Origin: Pseudolabrys sp.
GTDB lineage: Bacteria > Pseudomonadota > Alphaproteobacteria > Rhizobiales > Xanthobacteraceae
Direction of reading: 5' to 3'
Length of the DNA: 64,000 nt
Assembly (NCBI GenBank): GCA_017849615.1
Contig: JAFIGS010000033.1
Span: 38,186-102,185 of the forward strand
Shown piece by piece: positions 1-8,640 of this stretch (position 1 is its first letter; every line of letters begins with the position of its first letter). A model generated the notes under the pieces. The model saw only the letters and a list, made by a program, of their open reading frames with translations, did not search any database and was not told the origin of the DNA. The translations under genes and the position numbers were made by a program.

Positions 1-1
1 C

Positions 2-2716
2 GCGTCATCCCTCGAACTCAATCAACGCCGCTTCGAGCCGGACCATCCGGCGGCGGCACAGATCAAACGCCTCGCCGGCACCCTGCCCGGCGGCGGCACC
101 AAGCGTCTCGAGCGCCTGCGCGGCTTTGGCGCGCCGCTGGGCAGTGCGCTGACCTGCTTCTGCGCGCGCGTCACCCTGCCCGACCATGCGACCGGCATTC
201 TCGTCGTCTCGACCGAACGCGTGGCCCGGGACTTCTCCTTGCCGGAGCGCGCGCACCGCCTGATCGCCGATGTCGAACGGCCGGCCGCGGTGTTCTCCGC
301 CGATGGCGAATTGATCGACGCCAATGGCCCGGCGCGACAGCGCCTCGGCGACAAGCGCGACATTGCCGCGCTCGGCCTCGACAAACTCGCGCGCGAAGCG
401 AGCCGCAACGGCCGCGCCGAAGGCGACTTCGCGCTCGGCTATGCCATCATGCGCAAGCTCGGCGCCGGGCAGACCATCGCGCTGCTGCTGCAATTCACCG
501 AGCCCAAGCCTGTCCAGCAAGCCCCCATACCGTATGACGTCGTGTCGATGGCGCCGACGAAACTGAAGTCAGTCTCGGACGCGCCGCGGCCGCAGGCCTA
601 TCGCTTCGTCTGGCAGATGGATGCCGCGACGCATTTCACGCAAGGCATGGAGAACTTCGCGCGTCTGCTCGGACCTGAAACGGCGTCGGTGCTGGTGCGC
701 TCGTGGCCCGACATCGCGCACGCGCTCAACATCGACAATGACGGCCGCGTCGCCCGTGCGCTGGCGGCGCGCGAGACCTGGAGCGGCATCGTCATCGAAT
801 GGCCGATCGACGGATCGCATGAGCGCGTCGCCATCGAGATGTCCGGCCTGCCCACCTACGACCGCGAACGCCGCTTCACCGGCTTCCGCGGCTTCGGTAT
901 CTGCCGCGCCGGCTTGCGCGACTACGATGCTGTTGCCGTTGTGCCCGCGCCTCAGCCGGCAGCACCCGTCCAGCAGCCGCCCGCCAAGGTGCTGGCGTTC
1001 AGACCCGCCCCCGAGCCGCAGCCGCCGGCGCCGCCGATCGTGCCGGTCAGCGAGCCAGCACCGCCCGTCGCGGAGAAGCCTTCACTTACGGCCAGCGAGC
1101 ACAGCAATTTCGAGGAACTGGCGCGCGAGCTCAACGCTCGGCTCAAGAGCGGCGGCACGCCGCAGCCGCTCGCCTTGGATGATGCGCCAGATTTCGACAG
1201 CGAACCGCTGATCGTGCCGCAGCCGGAGACGCCGCGCGTTGCCGCCACCGACGACGGCCGCGCCATTCTCGAGCGCCTGCCGCTCGGCGTTCTGGTCTAT
1301 CGGCTGAACAATCTGCTCTACGCCAACCGCGCCTTCCTCGACTGGACCGGTTACGACAGCCTCGCCACGCTCAACGAGGCCGGCGGCCTCGACAGCCTGT
1401 TCATCGAGCCGGCCAATGGCGAGCCCAATGGCAATGGCGGCGGCAAAACGCTCAACATCGCCACCGTCAACGGTCAGCAGAAGCCGGTGAAGGGCCGCCT
1501 GCTCAGCGTGCCGTGGGGTCAGGAGCCGGCGCTGGTGCTGATGATCGAGACCGGCGATGGCACGGCGGAAGCCAGGCCGAACGACGCGGCGCTGCGCCGG
1601 CTCGAAGCCGAAGCCAGCGAACTGCGCGCCGTGCTCGACACCGCGACCGACGGCGTGCTGCTGCTCGACCGCGCCGGCCGCGTCCTTACCGCGAACCGCA
1701 GCGCGCAGGCGCTGTTCGGCTATGACGCCGCGGACTTTACCGAATTGTCCATCGACGACCTGTTTGCGCCGGAAAGCCGCCGCACCATGATCGACTACCT
1801 CGATCGTGTGTCCGGCGACCGCGGCATGCTGCCCGATGCGGGCCGCGAGGCCATCGGCCGCTTCAAGCGCGGCGGGCTGGTGCCGCTCTACGTCACCATG
1901 GGGCGCATCGAAGGCGGCGACCGCTATTGCGCGCTGTTGCGCGACCTCACGGCCTGGAAGCGCACCGAGGAAGACCTCATCAATGCGCGGCGCGAGGCCG
2001 AGCGCGCCTCGACCGCAAAATCCGAATTCCTCGCCAAGATCAGCCACGAGATCCGCACGCCGCTCAGCGCCATTCTCGGCTTCTCCGAAGTGATGATCGA
2101 CGAGCGTTTCGGCGCCGTCGGCAACGAGCGCTACAAGGAATACCTCAAGGACATCCACGCTGCCGGCGGACACGTCATTTCGTTGCTCAACGACCTGCTC
2201 GATCTGTCCAAGATCGAAGCCGGCAAGCTCGATCTCACTTTCGTCAGCGTCAGCCTCAACGACATCGTTCAGGAATGCGTGGCGATGCTGCAACAGGAAG
2301 CCAATCGTCAGCGCGTCATCATTCGCACCTCGCTGGCGCCTCATCTGCCACCGATCGTGGCGGACGCGCGCTCGGTGCGGCAGATCGCGCTCAACATCCT
2401 GTCGAACTCGATCAAGTTCACCGGCGCGGGCGGCCAGGTGATCGTTTCGACGACGGTCAACGATGACAACGAGGCCAGCCTGCGCGTTCGCGATACAGGC
2501 GCAGGCATGAGCGAACAGGAACTGCAGATCGCGCTGGAGCCGTTCCGTCAGCTCGCGACCACCTCGCGCTGGGGCGCCAGCGGCACCGGCCTCGGTTTGC
2601 CCATCACGAAGGCCCTGGCGGAGGCCAATCACGCCCGGTTCCGCATATCCAGCCGCCCCGAGGACGGAACTCTGGTCGAGGTCGCCTTTCCGGCAACCCG
2701 CGTGCTGGCGGAATGA
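2..2716 (+). CDS. PAS-domain sensor histidine kinase (5' end outside window)
   Basis: The frame is open from the first bases of the window, so the start codon lies upstream; a GTG at 221 is only an internal codon. The visible 904 residues hold at least three PAS-like stretches (near bases 260-360, 1250-1370 and 1620-1780), a Pro/Ala/Gln-rich linker around 950-1080, and a HisKA-HATPase_c core. The phosphoacceptor His is in KISHEIRTPL (codon 2045-2047). The N box (NILSNSIKF, about 2390), G1 box (DTGAGM, about 2490) and G2 box (GTGLGLP, about 2583) are intact. No membrane segment or receiver domain is visible, so it is probably a cytosolic kinase that signals to a separate regulator. Its input and partner cannot be told from the sequence. 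The family is certain; the role is unknown. Confidence 0.93.
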   Translation, partial: ASSLELNQRRFEPDHPAAAQIKRLAGTLPGGGTKRLERLRGFGAPLGSALTCFCARVTLPDHATGILVVSTERVARDFSLPERAHRLIADVERPAAVFSADGELIDANGPARQRLGDKRDIAALGLDKLAREASRNGRAEGDFALGYAIMRKLGAGQTIALLLQFTEPKPVQQAPIPYDVVSMAPTKLKSVSDAPRPQAYRFVWQMDAATHFTQGMENFARLLGPETASVLVRSWPDIAHALNIDNDGRVARALAARETWSGIVIEWPIDGSHERVAIEMSGLPTYDRERRFTGFRGFGICRAGLRDYDAVAVVPAPQPAAPVQQPPAKVLAFRPAPEPQPPAPPIVPVSEPAPPVAEKPSLTASEHSNFEELARELNARLKSGGTPQPLALDDAPDFDSEPLIVPQPETPRVAATDDGRAILERLPLGVLVYRLNNLLYANRAFLDWTGYDSLATLNEAGGLDSLFIEPANGEPNGNGGGKTLNIATVNGQQKPVKGRLLSVPWGQEPALVLMIETGDGTAEARPNDAALRRLEAEASELRAVLDTATDGVLLLDRAGRVLTANRSAQALFGYDAADFTELSIDDLFAPESRRTMIDYLDRVSGDRGMLPDAGREAIGRFKRGGLVPLYVTMGRIEGGDRYCALLRDLTAWKRTEEDLINARREAERASTAKSEFLAKISHEIRTPLSAILGFSEVMIDERFGAVGNERYKEYLKDIHAAGGHVISLLNDLLDLSKIEAGKLDLTFVSVSLNDIVQECVAMLQQEANRQRVIIRTSLAPHLPPIVADARSVRQIALNILSNSIKFTGAGGQVIVSTTVNDDNEASLRVRDTGAGMSEQELQIALEPFRQLATTSRWGASGTGLGLPITKALAEANHARFRISSRPEDGTLVEVAFPATRVLAE

Positions 2717-2775
2717 GATTAGCCTGATAAGCTTGCCTTTCGATCCGTCGCTCGAGGCGGCGGGGAAAGGTGCTC

Positions 2776-3528
2776 ATGAGCCGCCTGTTCCGTTGCGCGC
2801 TGCTGTTGATCGCCGCATTCGCATCTTCAAATCTGACATCCCCTGCGCGTGCCGCCGATAAAGTCGATCTGCTGCTGGTGCTGGCCGCCGATGTGTCGCG
2901 CAGCGTCACCGCCGACAAATTCAAGCTGCAACGCGAAGGCTACGCCGCGGCGGTCGCCAATCCGAAAGTGCTCGAGGCCATCAAGGGCGGCCGCAACGGC
3001 CGCATTGCCGTGATGTTCGTCGAATGGTCCGGCGCCGCCAACCAGAAGGTCGTCATCGACTGGACCGTGATCGACAGCCAGCAATCCGCGCACGCCTTCG
3101 GCACCCGGATGCTCGAGGAGCCGCGCGCTTTCGCCGACCGCACCTCGATCAGCGGCGGCGTCGATCTGGCGATGACCGAACTCGCCAAGGCGCCCTATTT
3201 TTCCGAACGTCAAACCATCGACGTCTCCGGCGACGGCACCAATAATTCCGGCCGCGACATCCGGCTGGCGCGCGACGAGGCGGTTGCCAAAGGCATAGTC
3301 ATCAACGGCCTCGTCATTCTCAGCGACCAGCCGATGCCGTGGAATCCCGACCACACCCATCCGCCCGGCGGACTGGCGAAATATTACCGCGACAATGTTA
3401 CCGGCGGCCCGGGCAGCTTCGTCATGGAGGCGACGGGTTTCGATTCATTCGGCGACGCCATTCTCAAGAAGATGATCGCCGAGATCGCCGACGCCTCGCG
3501 GGAGCTCGGGGCGCCGCTGGCGCGCTAA
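2776..3528 (+). CDS. DUF1194 (von Willebrand factor A-like) exported protein
   Basis: A 250-residue protein with a cleavable signal peptide (hydrophobic CALLLIAAF, cleavage near ARAADK). It then has a von Willebrand A-type start with a MIDAS-like Asp-x-Ser-x-Ser (LAADVSRSV) and VSGDGTNNSGRD further on, as in the DUF1194 family. It probably acts in the periplasm as a metal-dependent binding domain; no enzymatic role is known to me. A GTG lies at 2770, but GGGGAAAGG at 2762-2770 sits correctly for the ATG at 2776, so I choose the ATG. It follows the kinase gene after 59 bp on the same strand and could be read from the same transcript. Confidence 0.85.
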   Translation: MSRLFRCALLLIAAFASSNLTSPARAADKVDLLLVLAADVSRSVTADKFKLQREGYAAAVANPKVLEAIKGGRNGRIAVMFVEWSGAANQKVVIDWTVIDSQQSAHAFGTRMLEEPRAFADRTSISGGVDLAMTELAKAPYFSERQTIDVSGDGTNNSGRDIRLARDEAVAKGIVINGLVILSDQPMPWNPDHTHPPGGLAKYYRDNVTGGPGSFVMEATGFDSFGDAILKKMIAEIADASRELGAPLAR

Positions 3529-3582
3529 AATATACCGGCGGGTTGGCCGACGACGACAGATTGTCGCACAAGAGGTGCTTTC

Positions 3583-3599
3583 TTTTAAACGGTTCTAAC
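3583..3599. promoter_or_regulatory. Iron-control-element-like (Irr-type) box
   Basis: TTTTAAACGGTTCTAAC matches 11 of the 14 specified bases of the rhizobial iron control element TTTAGAA-N3-TTCTAAA (consensus from memory). A second, perfect half site TTCTAAA is at 3668-3674. Both lie in the 256-bp gap upstream of a ferric-iron binding-protein gene, where such control is expected. Inference only. Confidence 0.4.
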
Positions 3600-3686
3600 C
3601 GGCTCCATTCCTGCTGGTTGGCCAAGTCCTTCCCTCTGCCATGACGGCATGAGCCACCCTGTAATTGTTCTAAACTATTGTTTTCG

Positions 3687-3703
3687 CAACAGAAACTCTG
3701 TTG
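3687..3703. promoter_or_regulatory. Inverted repeat CAACAG-N5-CTGTTG
   Basis: Perfect 6-bp arms with a 5-nt spacer, 82 bp upstream of the ferric-iron binding-protein start. It could be an operator or a small leader hairpin. There is no T-run after it, so it is not an intrinsic terminator. Confidence 0.3.
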
Positions 3704-3784
3704 ACCGGCATCTCCCGAACCGCCACATAAGCGCACCGCGATCCGCCGCCACACAGCGCCGCCCGGATCCCTCGGAGGATATCT

Positions 3785-4801
3785 ATGTTCAAGCCCCTTC
3801 ATGCCGTCTCGCTCGCTGCCGCGCTGGTTGCCGGCGCCGTGTCTCCCGCGCTCGCCCAAGGCGAGGTCAATGTCTACAGCTATCGCGAGACCAAGCTGAT
3901 CCAGCCGCTGTTCGACGCCTTCACCAAGGACACCGGCATCAAGGTCAACGTCATTTCGGCGAGCTCCGGCCTCGAGCAGCGCATCAAGACCGAGGGCGAG
4001 AACAGCCCCGCCGACATCCTCCTCACCGTCGATATCGGCCGCATCGAGGAAGCGGTGAAGGCCGGTATTACCCAGCCGATCGTTTCGGGCGAATTGGACA
4101 AGGTTGTGCCGCCGCAGCTCCGCGATCCGGAAGGCCACTGGTACGCGATCTCGATGCGTGCCCGCGTCGTCTATGCCTCGAAGGAGCGCGTGCAGCAGAC
4201 GGCCCTCACGTATGAAGAGCTCGCCGACCCGAAGTGGAAGGGCAAGATCTGCATCCGCTCCGGCCAGCACATGTATAACAACGCGTTGATTGCCGCTTAT
4301 ATCGCGCATCACGGCGAAGCCAAGGCCGAGGAATGGCTCAAGGGCGTGAAGGCCAATCTGGCGCAGAAGCCGTCAGGCGGCGATCGCGAAACCGCGCGCG
4401 ACGTTGCCGCCGGCAAGTGCGATCTCGGCATCGGCAACACCTATTACTACGGCCTGATGCAGGCGAACCCGCAGCAGAAGCCGTGGGCCGACGCCACCAA
4501 GGTGATCCTGCCGACCTTCGCGGGCGGCGGCACGCATGTGAACGTCTCGGCTGTCGTCCTCGCCAAGCACGCTCCGCACAAGGCGGAAGCGCTGAAGCTC
4601 ATCGAATGGCTGGCCGGCGAGAAGGCGCAGCACATGTATGCCGACGTCAATTATGAATATCCGCTGCGCTCGGGCATCGATATCAATCCGGCGATCGCGG
4701 CCTTCGGCACCCTGAAGGCCGACCAGTTACCGCTGTCCAGGGTCGCCAATGAAAAGAAGGCGGCCGCGGCATTGGTTGATAAGGTCGGCTTCGATAACTG
4801 A
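3785..4801 (+). CDS. Ferric-iron ABC transporter substrate-binding protein (FbpA-like)
   Basis: 338 residues with a signal peptide (cleavage near ALAQGE) and the fold markers of the FbpA/AfuA class of periplasmic Fe(III)-binding proteins: NVYSYRET at the mature N-terminus, SSGLEQRIKTEG, and a Tyr cluster NTYYYGLM that matches the iron-ligating adjacent tyrosines of the family. It delivers ferric iron to an inner-membrane permease. GGAGGATATCT (3775-3783) is a good ribosome site for the ATG. The permease gene follows after 26 bp. Iron-responsive control is suggested by the Irr-like sites upstream. Close relatives bind other metals or organic phosphates, but the Tyr cluster argues for iron. Confidence 0.9.
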   Translation: MFKPLHAVSLAAALVAGAVSPALAQGEVNVYSYRETKLIQPLFDAFTKDTGIKVNVISASSGLEQRIKTEGENSPADILLTVDIGRIEEAVKAGITQPIVSGELDKVVPPQLRDPEGHWYAISMRARVVYASKERVQQTALTYEELADPKWKGKICIRSGQHMYNNALIAAYIAHHGEAKAEEWLKGVKANLAQKPSGGDRETARDVAAGKCDLGIGNTYYYGLMQANPQQKPWADATKVILPTFAGGGTHVNVSAVVLAKHAPHKAEALKLIEWLAGEKAQHMYADVNYEYPLRSGIDINPAIAAFGTLKADQLPLSRVANEKKAAAALVDKVGFDN

Positions 4802-4827
4802 ATTCGATTTCGAGGCCCCTGACCATT

Positions 4828-6516
4828 ATGCATTCCGCCACCGGCGGCCCCGCCTTGCGCGGGGCCGCTGTCCGTTTACCGGCCGACAAGATCGCGAGCC
4901 TGACCATTGCGCTCGCCGCCGCCGCGCTGATCGCGCTGCCGCTGGCGAGTCTGATGCGTCTCGCCGTGGCCGGCGACACCGACCTGTGGCCGCACCTGAT
5001 GGCCTACGTCCTGCCGCACGCCGTTGCGCAGACCGTGCTGCTCCTGGCCGGTGTGGCTGTCGTGGCTGTCCTGGCTGGAATCGCACCCGCCTTTCTGGTG
5101 GCCAGCTTCGAGTTTCCCGGCCGCAAGGTGCTGGAATGGCTGCTGCCTCTGCCGCTCGCCATTCCGACCTATATCGCAGCTTACGTATATGCCGACATCC
5201 TCGATGCAGCGGGGCCGGTGCAGACCGCGCTCCGTGACGTCTTCGGTTTCAAAACCGGCGCCGAGTACTGGTTTCCGCCGGTGCGATCATTGGGCGGCGC
5301 CGCCCTGATCGTCGGTTTGGTCGTGTATCCCTACGTCTATCTGACGGCCCGCGCGCTCTTCAAAACCCAGAGCGCCAGCTTCGCCGAAGCGGCGCAAACG
5401 ATGGGCGCGAGCTTGTGGCAAACGTTCCGCTACGTCTCGTTCCCGCTGGCCCGGCCGGCCATCGTAGTCGGCCTGGCGCTGGCCCTGCTCGAGACGCTCA
5501 ACGATATCGGCGCCGCCGAATATCTCGGCGTGCAGACGCTGACCTTGTCGATCTTCACCACCTGGCTCAACCGCGGCAGCCTGGGCGGCGCCGCGCAGAT
5601 CGCACTGGCGTTGTTGGCGGTGGTGACGTTGCTGATCGCACTGGAGCGCAGCGGCCGGCGCGGCCAGTCGGTCGAGGGCGACGTGCAGGATGGCACGGTG
5701 ACCCGGCGATTGCCGCTCGGCGGCGGCGCCGCCGCGCTCGCGGTGCTGGTCTGTGCCGTGCCGGTGGCATTCGGCTTCGTCATTCCGGGCGGCTATCTCC
5801 TGCGCGAGGCGATCCGGCGCGGGCTGATTTCCGGCATCGAGCCGTCGTTGCTGACCGCGCTGGCGACCACCGTGGCGCTGGCCGCGGTCGCGACGGCAGT
5901 CGTGCTCGCGGTCGGGATCGCCGCAGCCATTCCGCTGCGGCTGGCGCCGGTCAGGACAGGGCGGCCGCTGCTCGCCATCGCGAGCATGGGCTATGCGGTG
6001 CCGGGCACGGTGCTGGCTCTGGGGCTGCTGTCGCCGCTCGTATCCGTAGACGAGATTCTCAATGCGCTCGCGCGCGGCCTGACCGGCGTCAATGTCGGCC
6101 TGGTGCTGGCCGGCTCCAGCGCCGCGCTGATCATCGCCTATACGGCACGGTTTTCCTCGATCGCCATCGGCGTGGTGCAGGCAGGCCTCACGCAGACGCC
6201 GCGCGAATTCGACGAGAGCGCGCGGCTGGAAGGCGCTGGCGTCTGGCCGATACTGCGCCAGATTCACCTGCCGCTGCTGACACCGGCCTTGACCGGCGCG
6301 GCGCTGCTCGTCTTCGTCGACTGCCTCAAGGAACTGCCGATGACGCTGCTGATGCGGCCGCTCAATGTCGAGACGCTGGCGACCTCGATCTACCAGTTCG
6401 CGACCCGCGGCAGTTTCGAGGACGGCGCCCTCGCGGCACTGCTGATCGTGCTCGCCGGCATCCCCCCGGTGATCCTGCTGATGCGGCTGCCCGACGTCCG
6501 CGAAAAGCGGCGTTAA
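4828..6516 (+). CDS. Ferric-iron ABC transporter permease (FbpB-like, fused)
   Basis: 562 residues of almost continuous hydrophobic helices in two homologous halves, as in FbpB/SfuB where two permease domains are fused. Each half carries an EAA-type coupling loop: EAAQTMGASLWQTFRYVSFP in the first and ESARLEGAGVWPILRQIHLP in the second. It forms the membrane channel for the iron-binding protein encoded just upstream, presumably in the same transcript. The length is normal for the family. The ATPase that usually follows is missing: the next gene is an unrelated AsmA-like protein, so the pump must borrow a nucleotide-binding subunit encoded elsewhere. Confidence 0.9.
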   Translation: MHSATGGPALRGAAVRLPADKIASLTIALAAAALIALPLASLMRLAVAGDTDLWPHLMAYVLPHAVAQTVLLLAGVAVVAVLAGIAPAFLVASFEFPGRKVLEWLLPLPLAIPTYIAAYVYADILDAAGPVQTALRDVFGFKTGAEYWFPPVRSLGGAALIVGLVVYPYVYLTARALFKTQSASFAEAAQTMGASLWQTFRYVSFPLARPAIVVGLALALLETLNDIGAAEYLGVQTLTLSIFTTWLNRGSLGGAAQIALALLAVVTLLIALERSGRRGQSVEGDVQDGTVTRRLPLGGGAAALAVLVCAVPVAFGFVIPGGYLLREAIRRGLISGIEPSLLTALATTVALAAVATAVVLAVGIAAAIPLRLAPVRTGRPLLAIASMGYAVPGTVLALGLLSPLVSVDEILNALARGLTGVNVGLVLAGSSAALIIAYTARFSSIAIGVVQAGLTQTPREFDESARLEGAGVWPILRQIHLPLLTPALTGAALLVFVDCLKELPMTLLMRPLNVETLATSIYQFATRGSFEDGALAALLIVLAGIPPVILLMRLPDVREKRR

Positions 6517-6592
6517 CGGTCATGGGAATACCCTTGGCGCCGGCGACGGCCGGCCGGCAATGGCCATGAAAGCGTCACACGGCCCGCCCAGA

Positions 6593-6620
6593 TTGGCGTC
6601 AATCGCGCCGATGGTATATT
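6593..6620 (+). promoter_or_regulatory. Possible sigma-70-type promoter
   Basis: TTGGCG (6593-6598), a 16-nt spacer and TATATT (6615-6620), in the 156-bp gap between the iron permease and the AsmA-like gene. Such elements are weakly conserved in this group, so this is only a candidate. Confidence 0.3.
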
Positions 6621-6672
6621 CCCCTGGCCTCCACCGGGGCCAACCGGCTCGACCCACTCGGATTTACCCACT

Positions 6673-8622
6673 TTGACGGCTTTCGCTGGCATTCGGCGCT
6701 TGGGTTTCGTGCTGCTGGCCGTCGGCGGGGTGACGGCCGGCGTTCTCACGACCGCGGGCTACCTGATTTCCCCCGACACCGTGCGCAGCGAAGTTCTGAG
6801 CCGCATCCGTGATGCGACCGGACTCGACCCCAAGCTCGGCGGCAAAGTCAGCGTCAGCCTGTTTCCGAAAGGCAGCGTCACCTTCTCCGACGTTGTGCTG
6901 GGCGATCCCCGGCGCCCGGCGCTGACCGCCGAGCGGCTGACGGCGCGGCTGCGCTTCTTCCCGTTGCTCATCGGCAAGGTCGAAATCGGCGACGTGTCGC
7001 TGGAAAAGCCGACCATCGCCATCGATCTTGATCGCGACGGCGGCTCCAACTGGTCGGCGCTGATCGAGGCTCTGGCGCAGGCGCAGAAACCGCGCGCCAA
7101 TCAGGTCGTGGCCGGTTTCTCGGAAATGCGCATCGACGATGGCACCGTGTTGCTGCGCAAGGACGATGGCCGGACCGTCGAAACGCTCTACGAGGTCGAT
7201 CTGTCGCTGGCCTGGCCGTCAATCGCCAGGAGCTTCGTCGCCACCGGCCACTTCGTCTGGCACGGCGAAAAAGTCGATGCCAGCGTGACGCTGGCGGACT
7301 TCGCCGCTGCGCTCGCCGGCAACCGCAGCGGCGTCAAGCTGCGCCTCGCCGGCGCGCCGCTCAAGGCCGCATTCGAAGGCGCGTTCAGCACCAGGCCGAC
7401 CATCAAAGTCGAAGGCACGCTGGCGGCCGACGCCGTGTCCTTGCGCCGCGTCATGGCGTGGACCGGCCATGAGCCCCTGCCCGGCGGCGGCTTCGGCCGC
7501 TTCGCCATCAAGGCGCAGACCAGCGTGGTCGGCGACTCGATCAGCCTGTCCGGCGTCAATGTCGAACTCGACGGCAACAGCGCCGAGGGCGTGCTCGCGT
7601 TCTCGAGCGAAGGCCGCCAGACATTGCAGGGCACCCTGGCCTCGGACACGCTCGATCTCACGCCCTACATTTCCACCATCCGGCTCTCGACCGCGAACCA
7701 GCGCGCCTGGAACGACACGCAGCTTACGCCGGATGGCCTCAATGGCCTCGACTTTGATCTGCGGCTCTCGGCAGCCAACGTCATCATGGGCAGCGCCAAG
7801 TTCGGCCGCACCGCGATCGGCGCCAATCTGCGCGCGGGCAAGCTGTCGGTATCGATCGGCGAAGCGCTCGCCTATGGCGGCATCATCAAGGGCTCGCTGG
7901 CGCTGACCAATTCCGCGAGCGGCATCGATGTCAGATCGCAGTTGCAGTTCGCCGACGTCGATCTCGAAGCCTGCCTCGGCCAACTGTTAGGCCTGAAACG
8001 GCTCGAGGGCCGAGGCACGATGTCCATGGCTCTCGAAGGCAGCGGCAGCAGTATTCTGGCGATGACACGTACGCTCGCCGGCACGGCGACTTTGACCGGA
8101 CGCGATGGCGCCATCGCCGGACTCAATGTCGAGCAGTTGCTCAAGCGCCTCGAGCGGCGGCCTTTATCCGGCGGCGGTGAATTCCGCACCGGCCGTACCC
8201 CCTTCGACAAGATCGAGATGACATTGCGGGTCGCGCAAGGCACCGTCGACGTGCAGGAACTGAAGGTCGAAAGCACCGCCGTGCGTCTCGCGCTCGCCGG
8301 CTCCGCCTCAATTCCGGATCGTGAACTCGATCTGAAAGGAACCGCCGCGCTGGCGGTGGCGAGCCGCGCCAACACCCCGCCCTTCGGTTTGCCATTTGTG
8401 GTGCAAGGCTCTTGGGACGACCCCATCATGCTGCCCGACGCCGAGGCACTCATCCGCCGCTCCGGCGCCGCGGCGCCGCTGCTCGATGGGACGCGCGAAC
8501 GCAACGCGCGCGACACCGTCCGCTCGGCTATCGAACGGCTGACAGGCGGAGGCAACGGCAATGGCAATGGCAATGGCGCGCAGCCGGCGGCCGAAAGTGT
8601 CCCGGCCGAGCCGAGACCCTGA
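6673..8622 (+). CDS. AsmA-family protein
   Basis: 649 residues. One N-terminal transmembrane anchor (FVLLAVGGVTAG) is followed by a long beta-rich periplasmic region, and the C-terminal half shows the AsmA pattern (GSASIPDRELDLKGTAAL, then a PFVVQGSWDDP-type strand). AsmA proteins affect outer-membrane biogenesis and lipid transport between the membranes. The C-terminus ends in a Gly-Asn low-complexity tail. The start is uncertain: TTG at 6673 is the only candidate upstream of the membrane anchor, and no clear ribosome site precedes it. It stands alone between the iron importer and the convergent glpK. Confidence 0.8.
   Translation: MTAFAGIRRLGFVLLAVGGVTAGVLTTAGYLISPDTVRSEVLSRIRDATGLDPKLGGKVSVSLFPKGSVTFSDVVLGDPRRPALTAERLTARLRFFPLLIGKVEIGDVSLEKPTIAIDLDRDGGSNWSALIEALAQAQKPRANQVVAGFSEMRIDDGTVLLRKDDGRTVETLYEVDLSLAWPSIARSFVATGHFVWHGEKVDASVTLADFAAALAGNRSGVKLRLAGAPLKAAFEGAFSTRPTIKVEGTLAADAVSLRRVMAWTGHEPLPGGGFGRFAIKAQTSVVGDSISLSGVNVELDGNSAEGVLAFSSEGRQTLQGTLASDTLDLTPYISTIRLSTANQRAWNDTQLTPDGLNGLDFDLRLSAANVIMGSAKFGRTAIGANLRAGKLSVSIGEALAYGGIIKGSLALTNSASGIDVRSQLQFADVDLEACLGQLLGLKRLEGRGTMSMALEGSGSSILAMTRTLAGTATLTGRDGAIAGLNVEQLLKRLERRPLSGGGEFRTGRTPFDKIEMTLRVAQGTVDVQELKVESTAVRLALAGSASIPDRELDLKGTAALAVASRANTPPFGLPFVVQGSWDDPIMLPDAEALIRRSGAAAPLLDGTRERNARDTVRSAIERLTGGGNGNGNGNGAQPAAESVPAEPRP
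8551..8577 (+). repeat. GGCAAY hexanucleotide tandem repeat
   Basis: Four consecutive GGCAAC/GGCAAT units near the 3' end of the AsmA-like gene encode an alternating Gly-Asn stretch. In-frame hexamer copy changes would alter the tail length without a frameshift. Confidence 0.6.
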
Positions 8623-8640
8623 TCCCGCCGACCGGCAAGC

